A stretch of 64,000 nt of DNA from Actinacidiphila cocklensis (GCF_907177275.1 NZ_CAJSLV010000065.1:30749-94748), one strand, 5' to 3'. Shown: positions 1-8,724, counted from the stretch's first letter. The notes: generated by a model not told the origin, from the letters alone. Translations and numbers: made by a program.

Positions 1-683
1 AGGAGATGCCGGACGACCGGCACCAGGCGGACGCCGACGACGAGTTGCGCGCCAACATCGAGGCGCAGTGGAAGCAGGGTGCCAAGGAGAGCGCGTTCGG
101 CCGGCGCAAGCTGGTCCGTACGACGATGCTCGGCGCGCTCACCCTGGTGCCGCTGTCCGCGGTCGTGATCCTTCGCGACCTCGGCCCGATGCCACAGGAC
201 AAGCTCAGGCACACCGCCTGGGCCAAGGGCAAGGCGCTGATCAATCCCAACACCAACAAGCCGTTGCGTCCCGAGGACATCCCGGTCGGCTCGCTCACCT
301 TCGCCCAGCCCGAGGGGCTGAACGAGGAGGACGAGGACTTCCAGCAGCAGATCGCCAAGGCTGCCCTGATGGTCGTCCGGCTCAAGCCGGAGGACATCAA
401 GGACAAGAAGGAACTCGACTGGTCGCACCAGGGCATCGTGGCCTTCTCCAAGATCTGCACGCACGTGGGCTGCCCCGTCAGCCTGTACGAGCAGCAGACG
501 CACCACGTACTCTGCCCTTGCCACCAGTCGACGTTCGACCTGTCCGACGGGGCCAGGGTGATCTTCGGCCCCGCCGGTCACCGGCTGCCGCAGCTTCGGA
601 TCAGCGTCAATGGTGAGGGCAACCTCGTCGCGATGAGCGACTTCGAGGTTCCCGTCGGTCCGGCCTTCTGGGAGCGCGGATGA
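1..683 (+). CDS. qcrA: Rieske iron-sulfur subunit of cytochrome bc1 complex, 5'-truncated
   Basis: Carries the [2Fe-2S] cluster that passes electrons from menaquinol to the c-type haem subunit in the membrane-bound bcc complex. Visible are the twin-arginine-like stretch GRRKL followed by a hydrophobic segment (about nt 105-170) and both Rieske cluster motifs, CTHVGC near nt 456-473 and CPCHQS near nt 514-531. Actinobacterial QcrA proteins have about 350 residues and three N-terminal membrane segments; only the last segment and the cluster domain are here. The ATG at position 6 is therefore probably internal, because the reading frame runs open off the left edge. The stop overlaps the qcrB start as ATGA, so the two are translationally coupled. 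Confidence 0.93.
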   Translation, partial: EMPDDRHQADADDELRANIEAQWKQGAKESAFGRRKLVRTTMLGALTLVPLSAVVILRDLGPMPQDKLRHTAWAKGKALINPNTNKPLRPEDIPVGSLTFAQPEGLNEEDEDFQQQIAKAALMVVRLKPEDIKDKKELDWSHQGIVAFSKICTHVGCPVSLYEQQTHHVLCPCHQSTFDLSDGARVIFGPAGHRLPQLRISVNGEGNLVAMSDFEVPVGPAFWERG

Positions 684-2320
684 GTACTTCGACAGAGACC
701 TCGACGACCACTCGGCGAGGCCCCAAACACCCCGGACAGCGCGTAGCAGAGTGGGCTGACAGCCGAGTCGGTCTGTACAAGCTCGGCAAGTCCAACCTGC
801 GGAAGATCTTCCCCGACCACTGGTCGTTCATGCTGGGCGAGGTCTGCCTCTACAGCTTCACGATCCTCATCCTCACGGGTGTGTATCTGACGCTGTTCTT
901 CCACCCCAGCATGAACGAGGTCGTGTACAACGGCCCGTACGCGCCGCTGCAGGGCGTGCGGATGTCGGACGCGTACGCGTCCACGATGCACATCAGCTTC
1001 GAGGTGCGCGGTGGCCTGCTCATCCGGCAGATCCACCACTGGTCCGCGCTGATCTTCATCGCGGGCATGATCGTGCACATGATGCGGGTGTTCTTCACCG
1101 GAGCGTTCCGCAAGCCGCGTGAGCTGAACTGGCTCTTCGGCTGGACCCTGCTGTTCATCGGCATGTTCGAGGGCTTCACCGGCTACTCGCTGCCCGACGA
1201 CCTGCTGTCCGGCACCGGTGTCCGCTTCACCGAGGGCGCAGTGCTGTCCACGCCGATCGTCGGCACCTACCTGTCGATGTTCCTGTTCGGCGGCGAGTTC
1301 CCCGGCCACAACTTCGTGCCGATCTTCTACTCGGTGCACATCCTGCTGCTGCCGGGCATCATGGCGGGTCTGCTGGTCGCCCACCTGATCCTGGTCTTCT
1401 ACCACAAGCACACCCAGTTCCCGGGTGCGGGCAAGACCGAGAAGAACGTCGTCGGTATGCCGTTCTTCCCGATCTACACCGCGAAGGCCGGCGGCTTCTT
1501 CTTCCTGGTCTTCGGCGTCATCGCGGCCATCGCGGCGATCGCCACTATCAACCCGATCTGGACCATGGGTCCGTACCGGCCCGACCAGGTCTCCACCGGT
1601 GCGCAGCCCGACTGGTACATGGGCTTCTCCGAGGGCCTGATCCGGGTGATGCCAGGCTGGGAGATCAACGCCTGGGGCCACACCCTGGTCCTCGGCGTCT
1701 TCATCCCGCTGATGGTCTTCCCCGTGGTGCTGGCGGCCATCGCCGTCTACCCGTTCATCGAGTCCTGGGTCACCGGCGACAAGAGCGAGCACCATCTGCT
1801 GGACCGCCCGCGCAACCGCCCGGTGCGCACCGGCTTCGGTGTCGCCTGGCTGACGCTGTACTTCACGCTGCTGATCGGTGGCGGCAACGACCTGTGGGCC
1901 ACGCACTTCCACCTGTCGATCGAGACGATCACCTGGTCGGTGCGGGTCGGCTTCTTCGTCCTGCCGGCGCTGGCGTACTTCGCCACCAAGCGGATCTGCC
2001 TCGGCCTGCAGCGCAGGGACCGCGAGAAGGTGCTGCACGGTCGCGAGACCGGCATCATCAAGCGGCTCCCGCACGGCGAGTTCATCGAGGTCCACGAGCC
2101 GCTCGACCAGGAGCAGCTGCACGTCCTCACCGCGCACCCGCAGCCCCAGCCGCTGGAGATCGGCCCCGAGGTCGACGAGAACGGCGTGGAGCGCAAGGTC
2201 AACCCGGTCACGAAGGTGCGGGCACGGCTGTCCCGCAACTTCTACGGCGAGCACAGCCAGATCCCGAAGCCGACGGTCGAGGAGTACGACGAGATCACGA
2301 GTGGCCACGGCCACCACTGA
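680..2320 (+). CDS. qcrB: Cytochrome b subunit of cytochrome bc1 complex
   Basis: Membrane quinol-oxidising subunit that binds two b haems. It is 546 aa, the usual actinobacterial length (longer than the roughly 400 aa of proteobacterial cytochrome b because of a C-terminal extension). Paired histidines lie in the second and fourth membrane segments (HHWSALIFIAGMIVHMM and the region containing SVHILLLP and LVAHLIL), consistent with haem ligation. About eight hydrophobic segments are followed by a hydrophilic tail of about 120 residues ending in a His-rich GHGHH. The start overlaps the qcrA stop (ATGA). A strong hairpin terminator follows 20 nt after the stop, so this is the last gene of the qcr operon. 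Confidence 0.96.
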   Translation: MSTSTETSTTTRRGPKHPGQRVAEWADSRVGLYKLGKSNLRKIFPDHWSFMLGEVCLYSFTILILTGVYLTLFFHPSMNEVVYNGPYAPLQGVRMSDAYASTMHISFEVRGGLLIRQIHHWSALIFIAGMIVHMMRVFFTGAFRKPRELNWLFGWTLLFIGMFEGFTGYSLPDDLLSGTGVRFTEGAVLSTPIVGTYLSMFLFGGEFPGHNFVPIFYSVHILLLPGIMAGLLVAHLILVFYHKHTQFPGAGKTEKNVVGMPFFPIYTAKAGGFFFLVFGVIAAIAAIATINPIWTMGPYRPDQVSTGAQPDWYMGFSEGLIRVMPGWEINAWGHTLVLGVFIPLMVFPVVLAAIAVYPFIESWVTGDKSEHHLLDRPRNRPVRTGFGVAWLTLYFTLLIGGGNDLWATHFHLSIETITWSVRVGFFVLPALAYFATKRICLGLQRRDREKVLHGRETGIIKRLPHGEFIEVHEPLDQEQLHVLTAHPQPQPLEIGPEVDENGVERKVNPVTKVRARLSRNFYGEHSQIPKPTVEEYDEITSGHGHH

Positions 2321-2341
2321 CTCGCCGTCGGACTGGTCCCA

Positions 2342-2393
2342 CCCGGGCCGGGTGGCCCCCTCAGTCGAGGGAGCCACCCGGCCCGGGCCTTTT
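2342..2393 (+). terminator. Rho-independent-type terminator after qcrB
   Basis: Perfect 15-bp inverted repeat, cccgggccgggtggc at 2342-2356 pairing with 2373-2387, with a second short stem (ccctc/gaggg) inside the loop. It is followed by cctttt, an actinobacterial-style terminator with a short T-run. Confidence 0.85.
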
Positions 2394-2572
2394 CCGGCCG
2401 AACGGGGCTGTTCGGTCCCGGCCGGACCGTCCGCCGGCGGTGGGCTGAGCGCGCAGTTCCCGCGCTCCTGTAAGGAGCCCTCTGCGGCAGGGGAGCCGTG
2501 GGTTTCGCCGCGCCCCTACGGGGCGCTCCGCGCCGCTAGGCTGGGGCCGCAGAGACCCTTACACCACCAGGA
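2394..2572. repeat. qcrB-trpD intergenic region with two dispersed repeats
   Basis: Positions 2398-2440 match a second copy at about 25718-25759 (shared core ggggctgttcgg followed by gccggacc). Positions 2449-2470 carry the gcgcagttcc-type repeat that recurs at about 13.8, 42.6 and 55.4 kb. No coding signal is seen. Confidence 0.6.
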
Positions 2573-2581
2573 GTGTGGACC

Positions 2582-3646
2582 ATGAGCGTTGTGAACCCGG
2601 CAGGTGACGAGACCGGGGCACTGCGGACGTGGCCGGACGTTCTGTCGATGCTGATCGCGGGGCGGGACCTGGGGGTCGACGACACGGCGTGGGCGATGGA
2701 CGCCATCATGCGCGGCTCCGCCACCGACGCGCAGATCGCCGGGTTCGCCGTGGCGCTGCGGGCCAAGGGCGAGACCGTCGAGGAAGTCAGCGGCATGGTG
2801 CGGGCGATGTACGCGCACGCCAACACCATCGACGTGCCGGGCGCCACCGTGGACATCGTCGGTACCGGCGGCGACCGGGCCAAGACCGTGAACATCTCCA
2901 CCATGTCCGCGATAGTCGTCGCGGGAACCGGTGCGAAGGTCGTCAAGCACGGCAACCGGGCCGCGTCCTCGGCCAGCGGCGCCAGCGACGTCCTCGGGCA
3001 CCTCGGGGTCAACCTGGACCTCACCCCCGAGCGGGTCGTCCAGGTCGCCGAGGAAGCCGGCATCACCTTCTGCTTCGCGGTGAAGTTCCACCCGGCGCTG
3101 CGCCATGTGGCCACCGCCCGCGCCGAGTTGGGGGTCGCCACCACCTTCAACTTCCTCGGCCCGCTGACCAACCCGGCCCGGGTGCGCGCGCAGGCGACCG
3201 GGGTCGCCGACCCCCGCATGGCGCCGATCATGGCCGGCGTGCTGGCGGAACGCGGCTCGTCCGCGCTGGTCTTCCGCGGTGACGACGGCCTGGACGAGCT
3301 GACCACGACCGCCACCTCGCAGGTGTGGGTGGTCGGCGACGGCAAGGTCACCCAGCACGCCTTCGACCCGCGGGACATCGGCATCGGCCTGGTGCCGGTC
3401 GAGGCGCTGCGCGGCGGCGACCCGGCCCACAACGCGGACGTCGCCCGGCGGGTGCTGGCCGGCGAGACGGGTCCGGTCAGGGACGCGGTCCTGCTCAACT
3501 CGGCCGCCGCGCTGGTGGCCCTCCACCCGGGCACCGGCACGCTGGAGGACCAGCTGGCCGCCGGCGTGGCAAAGGCCGCGCAGTCCCTCGACTCCGGCGC
3601 CGCCGCGGCCGTTCTGGAGCGCTGGGCGGCCGCCACCAACGCCTGA
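2582..3646 (+). CDS. trpD: Anthranilate phosphoribosyltransferase
   Basis: Transfers the phosphoribosyl group of PRPP to anthranilate, the second step of tryptophan synthesis (cytosol). It is 354 aa, the normal length. The family signature GTGGD is at about residue 98, the conserved KHGNRAASS follows, and the downstream Mg/PRPP-binding region has GDDGLDEL. The ATG at 2582 is preferred over the in-frame GTG at 2573 because the ribosome binding site AGGAG (2569-2573) sits 8 nt before it and overlaps the GTG. It lies alone between two terminators and apart from trpE(G) at 30 kb, so the Trp pathway is dispersed here. Confidence 0.96.
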   Translation: MSVVNPAGDETGALRTWPDVLSMLIAGRDLGVDDTAWAMDAIMRGSATDAQIAGFAVALRAKGETVEEVSGMVRAMYAHANTIDVPGATVDIVGTGGDRAKTVNISTMSAIVVAGTGAKVVKHGNRAASSASGASDVLGHLGVNLDLTPERVVQVAEEAGITFCFAVKFHPALRHVATARAELGVATTFNFLGPLTNPARVRAQATGVADPRMAPIMAGVLAERGSSALVFRGDDGLDELTTTATSQVWVVGDGKVTQHAFDPRDIGIGLVPVEALRGGDPAHNADVARRVLAGETGPVRDAVLLNSAAALVALHPGTGTLEDQLAAGVAKAAQSLDSGAAAAVLERWAAATNA

Positions 3647-3663
3647 GCCGCAGCCCGCACACC

Positions 3664-3694
3664 AAGGCGCCGTCCGAACCTCGGACGGCGCCTT
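3664..3694 (+). terminator. Terminator after trpD
   Basis: Perfect 14-bp stem (aaggcgccgtccga / tcggacggcgcctt) with a 3-nt loop, 17 nt after the trpD stop. The right arm runs into the -35 element of the next promoter. Confidence 0.85.
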
Positions 3695-3720
3695 GCGTAT
3701 ACGGCGACCTGTGGCAGAAT
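3693..3720 (+). promoter_or_regulatory. Probable promoter of the SAM-IV transcript
   Basis: A -35-like TTGCGT (3693-3698) and a -10-like CAGAAT (3715-3720) are separated by 16 nt, placing the transcription start just before the riboswitch at about 3727. Confidence 0.5.
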
Positions 3721-3728
3721 CCCTCTCA

Positions 3729-3850
3729 GGTCACGAGTGACAGCGCAAAGGCCCCGGCTCGCTGTCCGGCAACCCTCCGTCCGAGGCGGGGTGCCCCGGG
3801 TGATGACCGGGCTGTGGGCAGCGAGGCTCGCAGCAAGCCGGACTCGGGAG
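3729..3850 (+). ncRNA. SAM-IV riboswitch
   Basis: S-adenosylmethionine-binding leader RNA. The core follows the SAM-IV pattern known from Actinomycetales: ggtca (3729-3733) pairs with tgacc (3804-3808) to close P1. Inside are ccccggct..., the conserved ccggcaaccctcc block, the cggggtgccccggg hairpin, and a 3' extension containing a gcgaggctcgc hairpin expected to form the pseudoknotted part. It controls the downstream PLP enzyme and links that enzyme to sulfur or methionine supply. Boundaries are approximate. Confidence 0.9.
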
Positions 3851-3857
3851 TTCTTTC

Positions 3858-3878
3858 ATGCGCAAGCGAATGCGATAG
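3858..3878 (+). CDS. Possible six-residue leader peptide
   Basis: An ATG with GGGAG (3846-3850) 7 nt upstream opens a six-codon frame, MRKRMR, ending in TAG. It lies between the SAM-IV aptamer and the enzyme gene, where a translated leader or a ribosome-binding-site sequestration switch would sit. It could be chance; the only support is the well-placed Shine-Dalgarno sequence and its position. Confidence 0.3.
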   Translation: MRKRMR

Positions 3879-4013
3879 GGCCTTTCGGCCCCGGTTCCGC
3901 CGTACCGCGGTGCCGTAGTGCACCGGTCCCTCTTCCTCCGCTGCCGTCCGACCGCCCGTCGCGTCCCTGTCGCGCGACGCTGCTGTCGCCTGCCTTCGTG
4001 CCAGGAGCCTGCC

Positions 4014-5387
4014 ATGACCGTTTCCCTCACCAGCACCACTGTGACCTGCGACGTTCCCAACCCGCCGCTTCCCGTTCTCGGCCGGGACGTGACCGTGCCG
4101 CTGGTCACCGGCGGCGAAGTCACCTATGCCGCGCTCGACTACGCCGCCAGCGCGCCGGCGCTCCAGCGGGTGTGGGACGACGTGGCCGCGTACGCCCCCT
4201 ACTACGGCAGCGTGCACCGCGGCGCCGGGTACCTGTCCCAGCTGTCCACCGAGCTCTTCGAGCAGAGCCGGGCCACCGTCGCCGAGTTCCTCGGGTGTCG
4301 CCCGGCCGACCAGGTGATCTTCACCCGGTCCACCACCGACTCGCTGAACCTGCTGGCCGCGGCGCTGCCGGAGGGTACGCAGATCTTCGTCTTCGAGACC
4401 GAGCACCACGCGGCCCTGCTGCCCTGGCAGCGGGCGAAGGGCGCGCGGGTCACCTGTCTGACCGCGCCCCGTACACCGGAGCAGGCCGTCGCCGCGCTCG
4501 ACGTGGCGCTGCACGGGGCGCCCAAGGGACCCAAGCTGGTGTGCGTCACCGGCGCGTCCAACGTGACCGGCGAGCTGTGGCCGATACGCCAACTCGCCGC
4601 CGCCGCGCACCGGCACGGCGCCCGTATCGTGCTGGACGCCGCACAGCTCGTACCGCACCGGGCGGTGGACATCGCGGAACTCGACGTCGACTGGGTCGCC
4701 TTCTCCGGCCACAAGCTCTACGCGCCCTTCGGCGCCGGGGTCCTCGCCGGGCGGCCCGACTGGCTGCGCGACGCCGAGCCCTACCTCGCGGGCGGCGGCG
4801 CCACCCGCACGGTGGTGCGGCGGGCCGACGGCGAAGTCGAGGCCGAATGGCAGGAGTCGGCGGCCGCCCGGCACGAGGCCGGGTCGCCCAACGTCATCGG
4901 CGCCTACGCCGTCGCCTCGGCGTGCAAGGCGCTCACCGAGGCCGGTTTCGACAATCTGGCCGAGCACGAGGCGCAGCTGCTCGGGCTGCTGCGGGACGGG
5001 CTCGCCGCGATCCCCGAGGTGCGGGTGCTGTCGCTGTTCGGCGCGGACGCCGACCGGGTCGGGGTGCTCAGCTTCGTCGTCAGCGGCTGGAACAGCTCGC
5101 ACCTCGCCGCGGCGCTGTCCGCGGAGCACGGCATCGGGGTACGGGACGGGCTCTTCTGCGCGCACCCGCTGGTGAAGCACCTGCTCGGCGGCCGCCCGGA
5201 GGACCCCGGGGCCTGCGGCTCCCCTGAGGACCTCTCCTTCAACGCGGTCCGCGTCAGCTTCGGCGTCGGCACCCCGCCCGAGCACATCCTGCGCTTCACG
5301 CGCGCTCTGGCCACGCTTGTCCACGAGGGTGCCTCGTGGACTTACCACACCGAGGGCGGCCGCTGCGTCCCCTCCCCGTCCGCGTAA
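4014..5387 (+). CDS. SAM-IV-regulated class V aminotransferase / cysteine desulfurase-like protein
   Basis: PLP-dependent fold-type I enzyme, 457 aa. The lysine expected to hold PLP is in the FSGHKLYAPFG motif, preceded by a VLDAAQ aspartate that contacts the pyridine nitrogen, and SPNVIGAYA lies downstream. Relatives are cysteine desulfurases and selenocysteine lyases, but the exact substrate is not visible. The ATG at 4014 has AGGAG at 4003-4007. An in-frame GTG at 3918 would add 32 residues rich in Arg and Cys, which looks like leader rather than enzyme. Its SAM-IV riboswitch points to sulfur amino-acid metabolism, for example mobilising sulfur when SAM is low. Confidence 0.85.
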   Translation: MTVSLTSTTVTCDVPNPPLPVLGRDVTVPLVTGGEVTYAALDYAASAPALQRVWDDVAAYAPYYGSVHRGAGYLSQLSTELFEQSRATVAEFLGCRPADQVIFTRSTTDSLNLLAAALPEGTQIFVFETEHHAALLPWQRAKGARVTCLTAPRTPEQAVAALDVALHGAPKGPKLVCVTGASNVTGELWPIRQLAAAAHRHGARIVLDAAQLVPHRAVDIAELDVDWVAFSGHKLYAPFGAGVLAGRPDWLRDAEPYLAGGGATRTVVRRADGEVEAEWQESAAARHEAGSPNVIGAYAVASACKALTEAGFDNLAEHEAQLLGLLRDGLAAIPEVRVLSLFGADADRVGVLSFVVSGWNSSHLAAALSAEHGIGVRDGLFCAHPLVKHLLGGRPEDPGACGSPEDLSFNAVRVSFGVGTPPEHILRFTRALATLVHEGASWTYHTEGGRCVPSPSA

Positions 5388-5697
5388 CGACGGCGGGTCC
5401 CGTGACGCGGGGTGCCCCTGCCGCAGGGCGGCGCGCTTCCGCGGGCCGCGGCGGCCTGTGTGCGGCTCACCTTCCGCAGGGGCAACCGCCAGGGGCGCGT
5501 GGGGGTACCCCCCACGCCCCTAAGGGCTGCCCCCTTACGCGAGGGACACCGCACCAGCCACGGCGCCCGGCGGAAGCGCGGCCCCCGCGCAAGGGGAGCC
5601 GCAGACGTCGCGTGCCCGGCGGGAGGGGCAGGTCGGGGGGATGAGCGGGGTGCCCGGGGGCGCGAAGGCGCCCTGGGGGAGTCCCGCCCCGGAGGGG
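5388..5697. repeat. Repeat-bearing gene-free stretch
   Basis: The stretch separates convergent transcription units. It contains blocks such as gcgggccgcggcggcc and a long inverted repeat, ggggcgtggggggtacccccc-type (around 5490-5521), resembling repeats at about 25.5 kb. No open frame with streptomycete codon bias is seen. Confidence 0.5.
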
Positions 5698-5979
5698 CTA
5701 CGCGTCGAGGCCGATCGCGAACGCCGCCTCCAGGTCGTGCTGCGAGTACGTGCGGAAGGCGACGTGCGTGTCCGTCACCTCGACGCCGGGGATCTTGCTG
5801 ATCCGGCCCGGGATGATGTCCGCCAGGTCGTCATGCCGGGCCACCCGCACCAGCGCGACCAGGTCGTACGTGCCGGTCACCGAGTACACCTCGCTGACGT
5901 GGTCGAGCGCGGCGATCGCCTCGGCGATCTCCGGGATCCGGTCCACGGTGGTCTTGATGAGCACGATCGCGGTGATCAC
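5698..5979 (-). CDS. Stand-alone RAM (Lrp/AsnC ligand-binding) domain protein
   Basis: 93 aa consisting only of the alpha-beta RAM/ACT-like effector-binding domain of Lrp/AsnC regulators (VLIKTTVDRIPEIAEAI..., GTYDLVALVRV). The N-terminal helix-turn-helix is absent, so it cannot bind DNA by the usual route. Such small RAM proteins form oligomers that bind amino acids. It starts at a GTG overlapping the rhomboid stop as GTGA, so the two are co-translated. Confidence 0.88.
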   Translation of the reverse strand: MITAIVLIKTTVDRIPEIAEAIAALDHVSEVYSVTGTYDLVALVRVARHDDLADIIPGRISKIPGVEVTDTHVAFRTYSQHDLEAAFAIGLDA

Positions 5980-6755
5980 GACTGAACGTCTCCTTGGGTC
6001 GTCCCGGCAACGACGCCCAGCTTAGACCTGGGGCGATAGCACGCCCACGCCCAGCAGAAGCCGAAGGCGAAGCCGACCACGTGGGCCAGGTAGGCCACCC
6101 CGGGGCCGCCCGCCGCGGTCTGCGCGGCGAACCACTGCAGGACGAACCAGAAGCCGAGCACCAGCCACGCGGGAAAGCGCAGCGGGATGAAGAACAGGAA
6201 GGGGAAGAGGCTGGTCACCCGGGCCTTGGGATAGAGGTAGAGGTACGCCCCGAGCGCCCCGGAGATCGCCCCCGACGCACCGACCAGGCTCTGCGTGTCG
6301 TCGGCGTGCGCGAAGGCGAAGCCGTAGGTGGCCAGGAAGCCCGCCGCCAGGTAGAAGAGCGCGAAGCGCACCCGGCCCATGCGGTTCTCCACGTTGTCGC
6401 CGAAGACGTAGAGGAAGAGCATGTTGCCGATCAGGTGCAGCCAGCTGCCGTGCAGGAACATCGAGGTGAACACGGACAGGACCGGCACCTTCGCGTACGA
6501 GGCCGGCGCGTGGCAGCCGGCGGGCAGGCCGAGTCCGGTGGCCGGCAGCCGGCCGTGGAGCAGCTCGGTGGGGATCACCCCCCAGCGGTCGAAGTACAGC
6601 GCCTGCTCGCAGGCCAGCTGGTGCCCGGTGCCGTAGACCGGGGTGAAACCCGACAGCGGTCCGAGCAGGAAGACCGCGGTGCACAGGGCCATCAGCCCGT
6701 AAGTGACGACCGGCGTACGGCGGACCGGGTTCTTGTCGTACACCGGGATGACCAT
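5976..6755 (-). CDS. Rhomboid family intramembrane serine protease
   Basis: 259 aa integral membrane protein. The catalytic serine is in GASGAISG (S161) and the partner histidine in AHVVGFAFG (H225). HLIGNMLFLYVFGDNVE carries the conserved HxxxN of transmembrane segment 2. The first hydrophobic segment (residues 18-38) is followed by an extracytoplasmic loop with two cysteines (C49, C81). The ATG at 6755 was chosen because upstream sequence in frame is low-complexity, and a -10-like CATGAT lies 6 nt before the ATG, suggesting a leaderless transcript. It is first in a two-gene unit with the RAM protein. Substrate unknown. Confidence 0.92.
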   Translation of the reverse strand: MVIPVYDKNPVRRTPVVTYGLMALCTAVFLLGPLSGFTPVYGTGHQLACEQALYFDRWGVIPTELLHGRLPATGLGLPAGCHAPASYAKVPVLSVFTSMFLHGSWLHLIGNMLFLYVFGDNVENRMGRVRFALFYLAAGFLATYGFAFAHADDTQSLVGASGAISGALGAYLYLYPKARVTSLFPFLFFIPLRFPAWLVLGFWFVLQWFAAQTAAGGPGVAYLAHVVGFAFGFCWAWACYRPRSKLGVVAGTTQGDVQS

Positions 6756-6891
6756 GGACCGATCATGACGCAGCGGTCGTAACGGACATAGGCCGCCTCG
6801 CCGCAGCGCGCCGGACCTCAGAGGCCTTAGGGTGACCGGGACGCACGCTCCCACGGTGGATTCAGAGGAATCAGAGGAAGAGGTACCTGCG

Positions 6892-7179
6892 ATGCCGGTT
6901 CCGCTGCCGACCGCGACGACGCGGTGGCGCTGCACTCTGTGTGGAAACCTGACCCGTTTCGACGTGACCCGCTCCTCGCGGGTCGTGGAGTACGTCCACC
7001 TCGATCTCGGCGGCGAGCCGTCGGTCGAGGAGACCGAGGTGCTGGCCGAGACGGTGGAGTCGGTGCGCTGCCGCTGGTGCAACGCGGTCGACCGGGTCGA
7101 GCTGGTCGACCGGCCCGGCGCAGGCGACGGGAACGGTAGTACGGAAAGCGCGTCCGGGAGCGGTTCCGCGTCTGGCTGA
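6892..7179 (+). CDS. Small zinc-ribbon-like protein
   Basis: 95 aa with two CxxC knuckles, CTLC near residue 14 and CRWC near residue 59, the arrangement of a zinc ribbon or rubredoxin-like fold. A Gly/Ser-rich tail follows. The ATG at 6892 (preceded by GGAAGAGG) fits conservation better than the upstream ATG at 6832, which would add an acidic serine-rich stretch. Function unknown; it lies just upstream of the NYN protein with about 90 nt between them and may be co-transcribed. Confidence 0.75.
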   Translation: MPVPLPTATTRWRCTLCGNLTRFDVTRSSRVVEYVHLDLGGEPSVEETEVLAETVESVRCRWCNAVDRVELVDRPGAGDGNGSTESASGSGSASG

Positions 7180-7272
7180 GCGCCGGGCGGGGACAATGGA
7201 AGCAGCAGGGCGGCGGGCCGGAGGGATCGAAGGGGGCCGGGAGGACGCCGAAGAACCGGACGGGAGTGACTG

Positions 7273-8724
7273 GTGGACGGTATCGGCGGTTTTCCGCATG
7301 CCGGGGCGAGCGGCGCCGCGGCGGAGCCCGCCGGACCCCCCGCACCGGCCGACCCCGGTGAGCCGGGCGACCTTGGCGACCGGGCCGACGAGGCCGCGGG
7401 CGGCGAGCCCGCGCTCGATCGGCCGCTGCCCGAGGGCGTACGCCACCGGGTCGTCGCGATCGCCGCTGAGGCCTTCGGCGGCTTCACCTTCCAGGAGCTG
7501 CCGGTCTCGCTGCGCCCCTACGCCCGCTTCACGCCCACCCGGCGGGTGAAGTACGCGGGGACCGCGCTGGCCGCAGCCCTGGAGCACGACCCGGCCTTCC
7601 GGCAGAAGGTCGCCGGACGGCTGCGGGAGTCGCAGGAGGAACTGGCCGGTGCGCTGGAGGGCGGCACCCCGCCGCCCGCCGCCGACCCGCTGGACGTGGC
7701 GGCCGCCGCGTATCTGCTGCGCCCCGCGGGCTGGGCCAAGCTCGTCGCGACGGCCGGTGAGGAGGCCCAGCGGGCGGATGCGGAACGGGCCGACGAGGAG
7801 GCGCTGCGCGAACTGGCCGCGCTGCGCACCGAGGTCGAGGCGCTGCACGAGCACGGCAGGGCGGACGCGGCCAGGGCGCGGGCGGAGCTGGAGTCGGTGC
7901 GCAAGGAGAGCGACGCCCTGCACCGCAAGCTGCGCAGCGCGCTGAGCGACGTCAAGCGGGCCGAGGCGGCGCAGCGCAGACTCCAGGCGGAGGTCGACGA
8001 GTTGCGGTCCGCCGCGGCCCACGACAAGGCGGCCGCCGACAGCGAGGCGCGGCGGCTGCGCACCCGGCTCGCGGAGGCCGAGGCCGTCATCGAGACCGGG
8101 CGCAAGGCGGCCCGCGAGGGCCGCAGCATCGAGGACGTACGGCTGCGGCTGCTGCTCGACACGGTGCTCGACGCGGCGTCCGGGCTGCGCCGCGAACTCG
8201 CCCTGCCGCCACGGGACACCATGGCGGTGCGCCCCGCGGACACCGTGGACGCGGTGGCCCCCGGTACGTTCAGCGCGCGCGACATCGCGACCCGGGCGCT
8301 GTCCGAGACCGACCCCGCGCTCCTGGACCAGCTGCTCGCGCTGCCGCAGGCGCATCTGGTGGTCGACGGCTACAACGTCACCAAGACCGGTTACCCGGCC
8401 CTGCCGTTGGAGAAGCAGCGGCTGCGGCTGCTCGGCGGGCTCGCGGCGCTGGCCGCGCAGAGCGGCGCCGAGGTCACCTGTGTCTTCGACGGCGCGGACC
8501 TGGACATGCCGGTCCTGCTCGCGCCGCCGCGCGGGGTGCGGGTGCTGTTCAGCAAGGCCGGTGAGACCGCGGACGAGTTGATCAGGCGGCTGGTGCGGGC
8601 CGAGCCGCCGGGGCGGCAGATCGTGGTGGTCTCCGCCGACCGCGAGGTGGCCGACGGTGTCGCCAAGGCCGGCGCCCGTCCGGTCGCCTCGACGCTGCTG
8701 CTGCGCCGCCTCGCGCGGGTCTGA
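7273..8724 (+). CDS. NYN (YacP-like) domain protein with long coiled coil
   Basis: 483 aa. The C-terminal third is a NYN/PIN-like nuclease domain: HLVVDGYNVTKT (first acidic residue), CVFDGADLD and ADELIRRLV..VVVSADREVADG give the expected clustered acidic residues of a metal-dependent RNase. The middle (about residues 150-280) is rich in Ala, Glu, Arg and Leu heptads and predicts a long coiled coil. The N-terminal part resembles the helical domain usually fused to this family in actinobacteria. GTG start with GGGAG 6 nt before it. Likely a cytoplasmic RNA-processing factor, but its target is unknown. Confidence 0.82.
   Translation: MDGIGGFPHAGASGAAAEPAGPPAPADPGEPGDLGDRADEAAGGEPALDRPLPEGVRHRVVAIAAEAFGGFTFQELPVSLRPYARFTPTRRVKYAGTALAAALEHDPAFRQKVAGRLRESQEELAGALEGGTPPPAADPLDVAAAAYLLRPAGWAKLVATAGEEAQRADAERADEEALRELAALRTEVEALHEHGRADAARARAELESVRKESDALHRKLRSALSDVKRAEAAQRRLQAEVDELRSAAAHDKAAADSEARRLRTRLAEAEAVIETGRKAAREGRSIEDVRLRLLLDTVLDAASGLRRELALPPRDTMAVRPADTVDAVAPGTFSARDIATRALSETDPALLDQLLALPQAHLVVDGYNVTKTGYPALPLEKQRLRLLGGLAALAAQSGAEVTCVFDGADLDMPVLLAPPRGVRVLFSKAGETADELIRRLVRAEPPGRQIVVVSADREVADGVAKAGARPVASTLLLRRLARV

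Noticed and set aside
578..2377. 599-aa open frame on the reverse strand across qcrA/qcrB
   Set aside because: It is the antisense shadow of qcrB; composition is Arg/Asp/Val repetitive with no recognisable domain, a common artefact in GC-rich DNA. The same applies to long reverse frames at 3726-5348, 12472-13698 and forward frames at 29779-31782, 32662-34719 and 47925-49757.
3918..4013. GTG at 3918 as the true start of the class V aminotransferase
   Set aside because: It would add 32 Arg/Cys-rich residues with no family equivalent, while AGGAG is well placed for the ATG at 4014.
6832..6891. Longer N-terminus of the zinc-ribbon protein
   Set aside because: The extra acidic stretch has no fold, and the ATG at 6892 has its own ribosome binding site.
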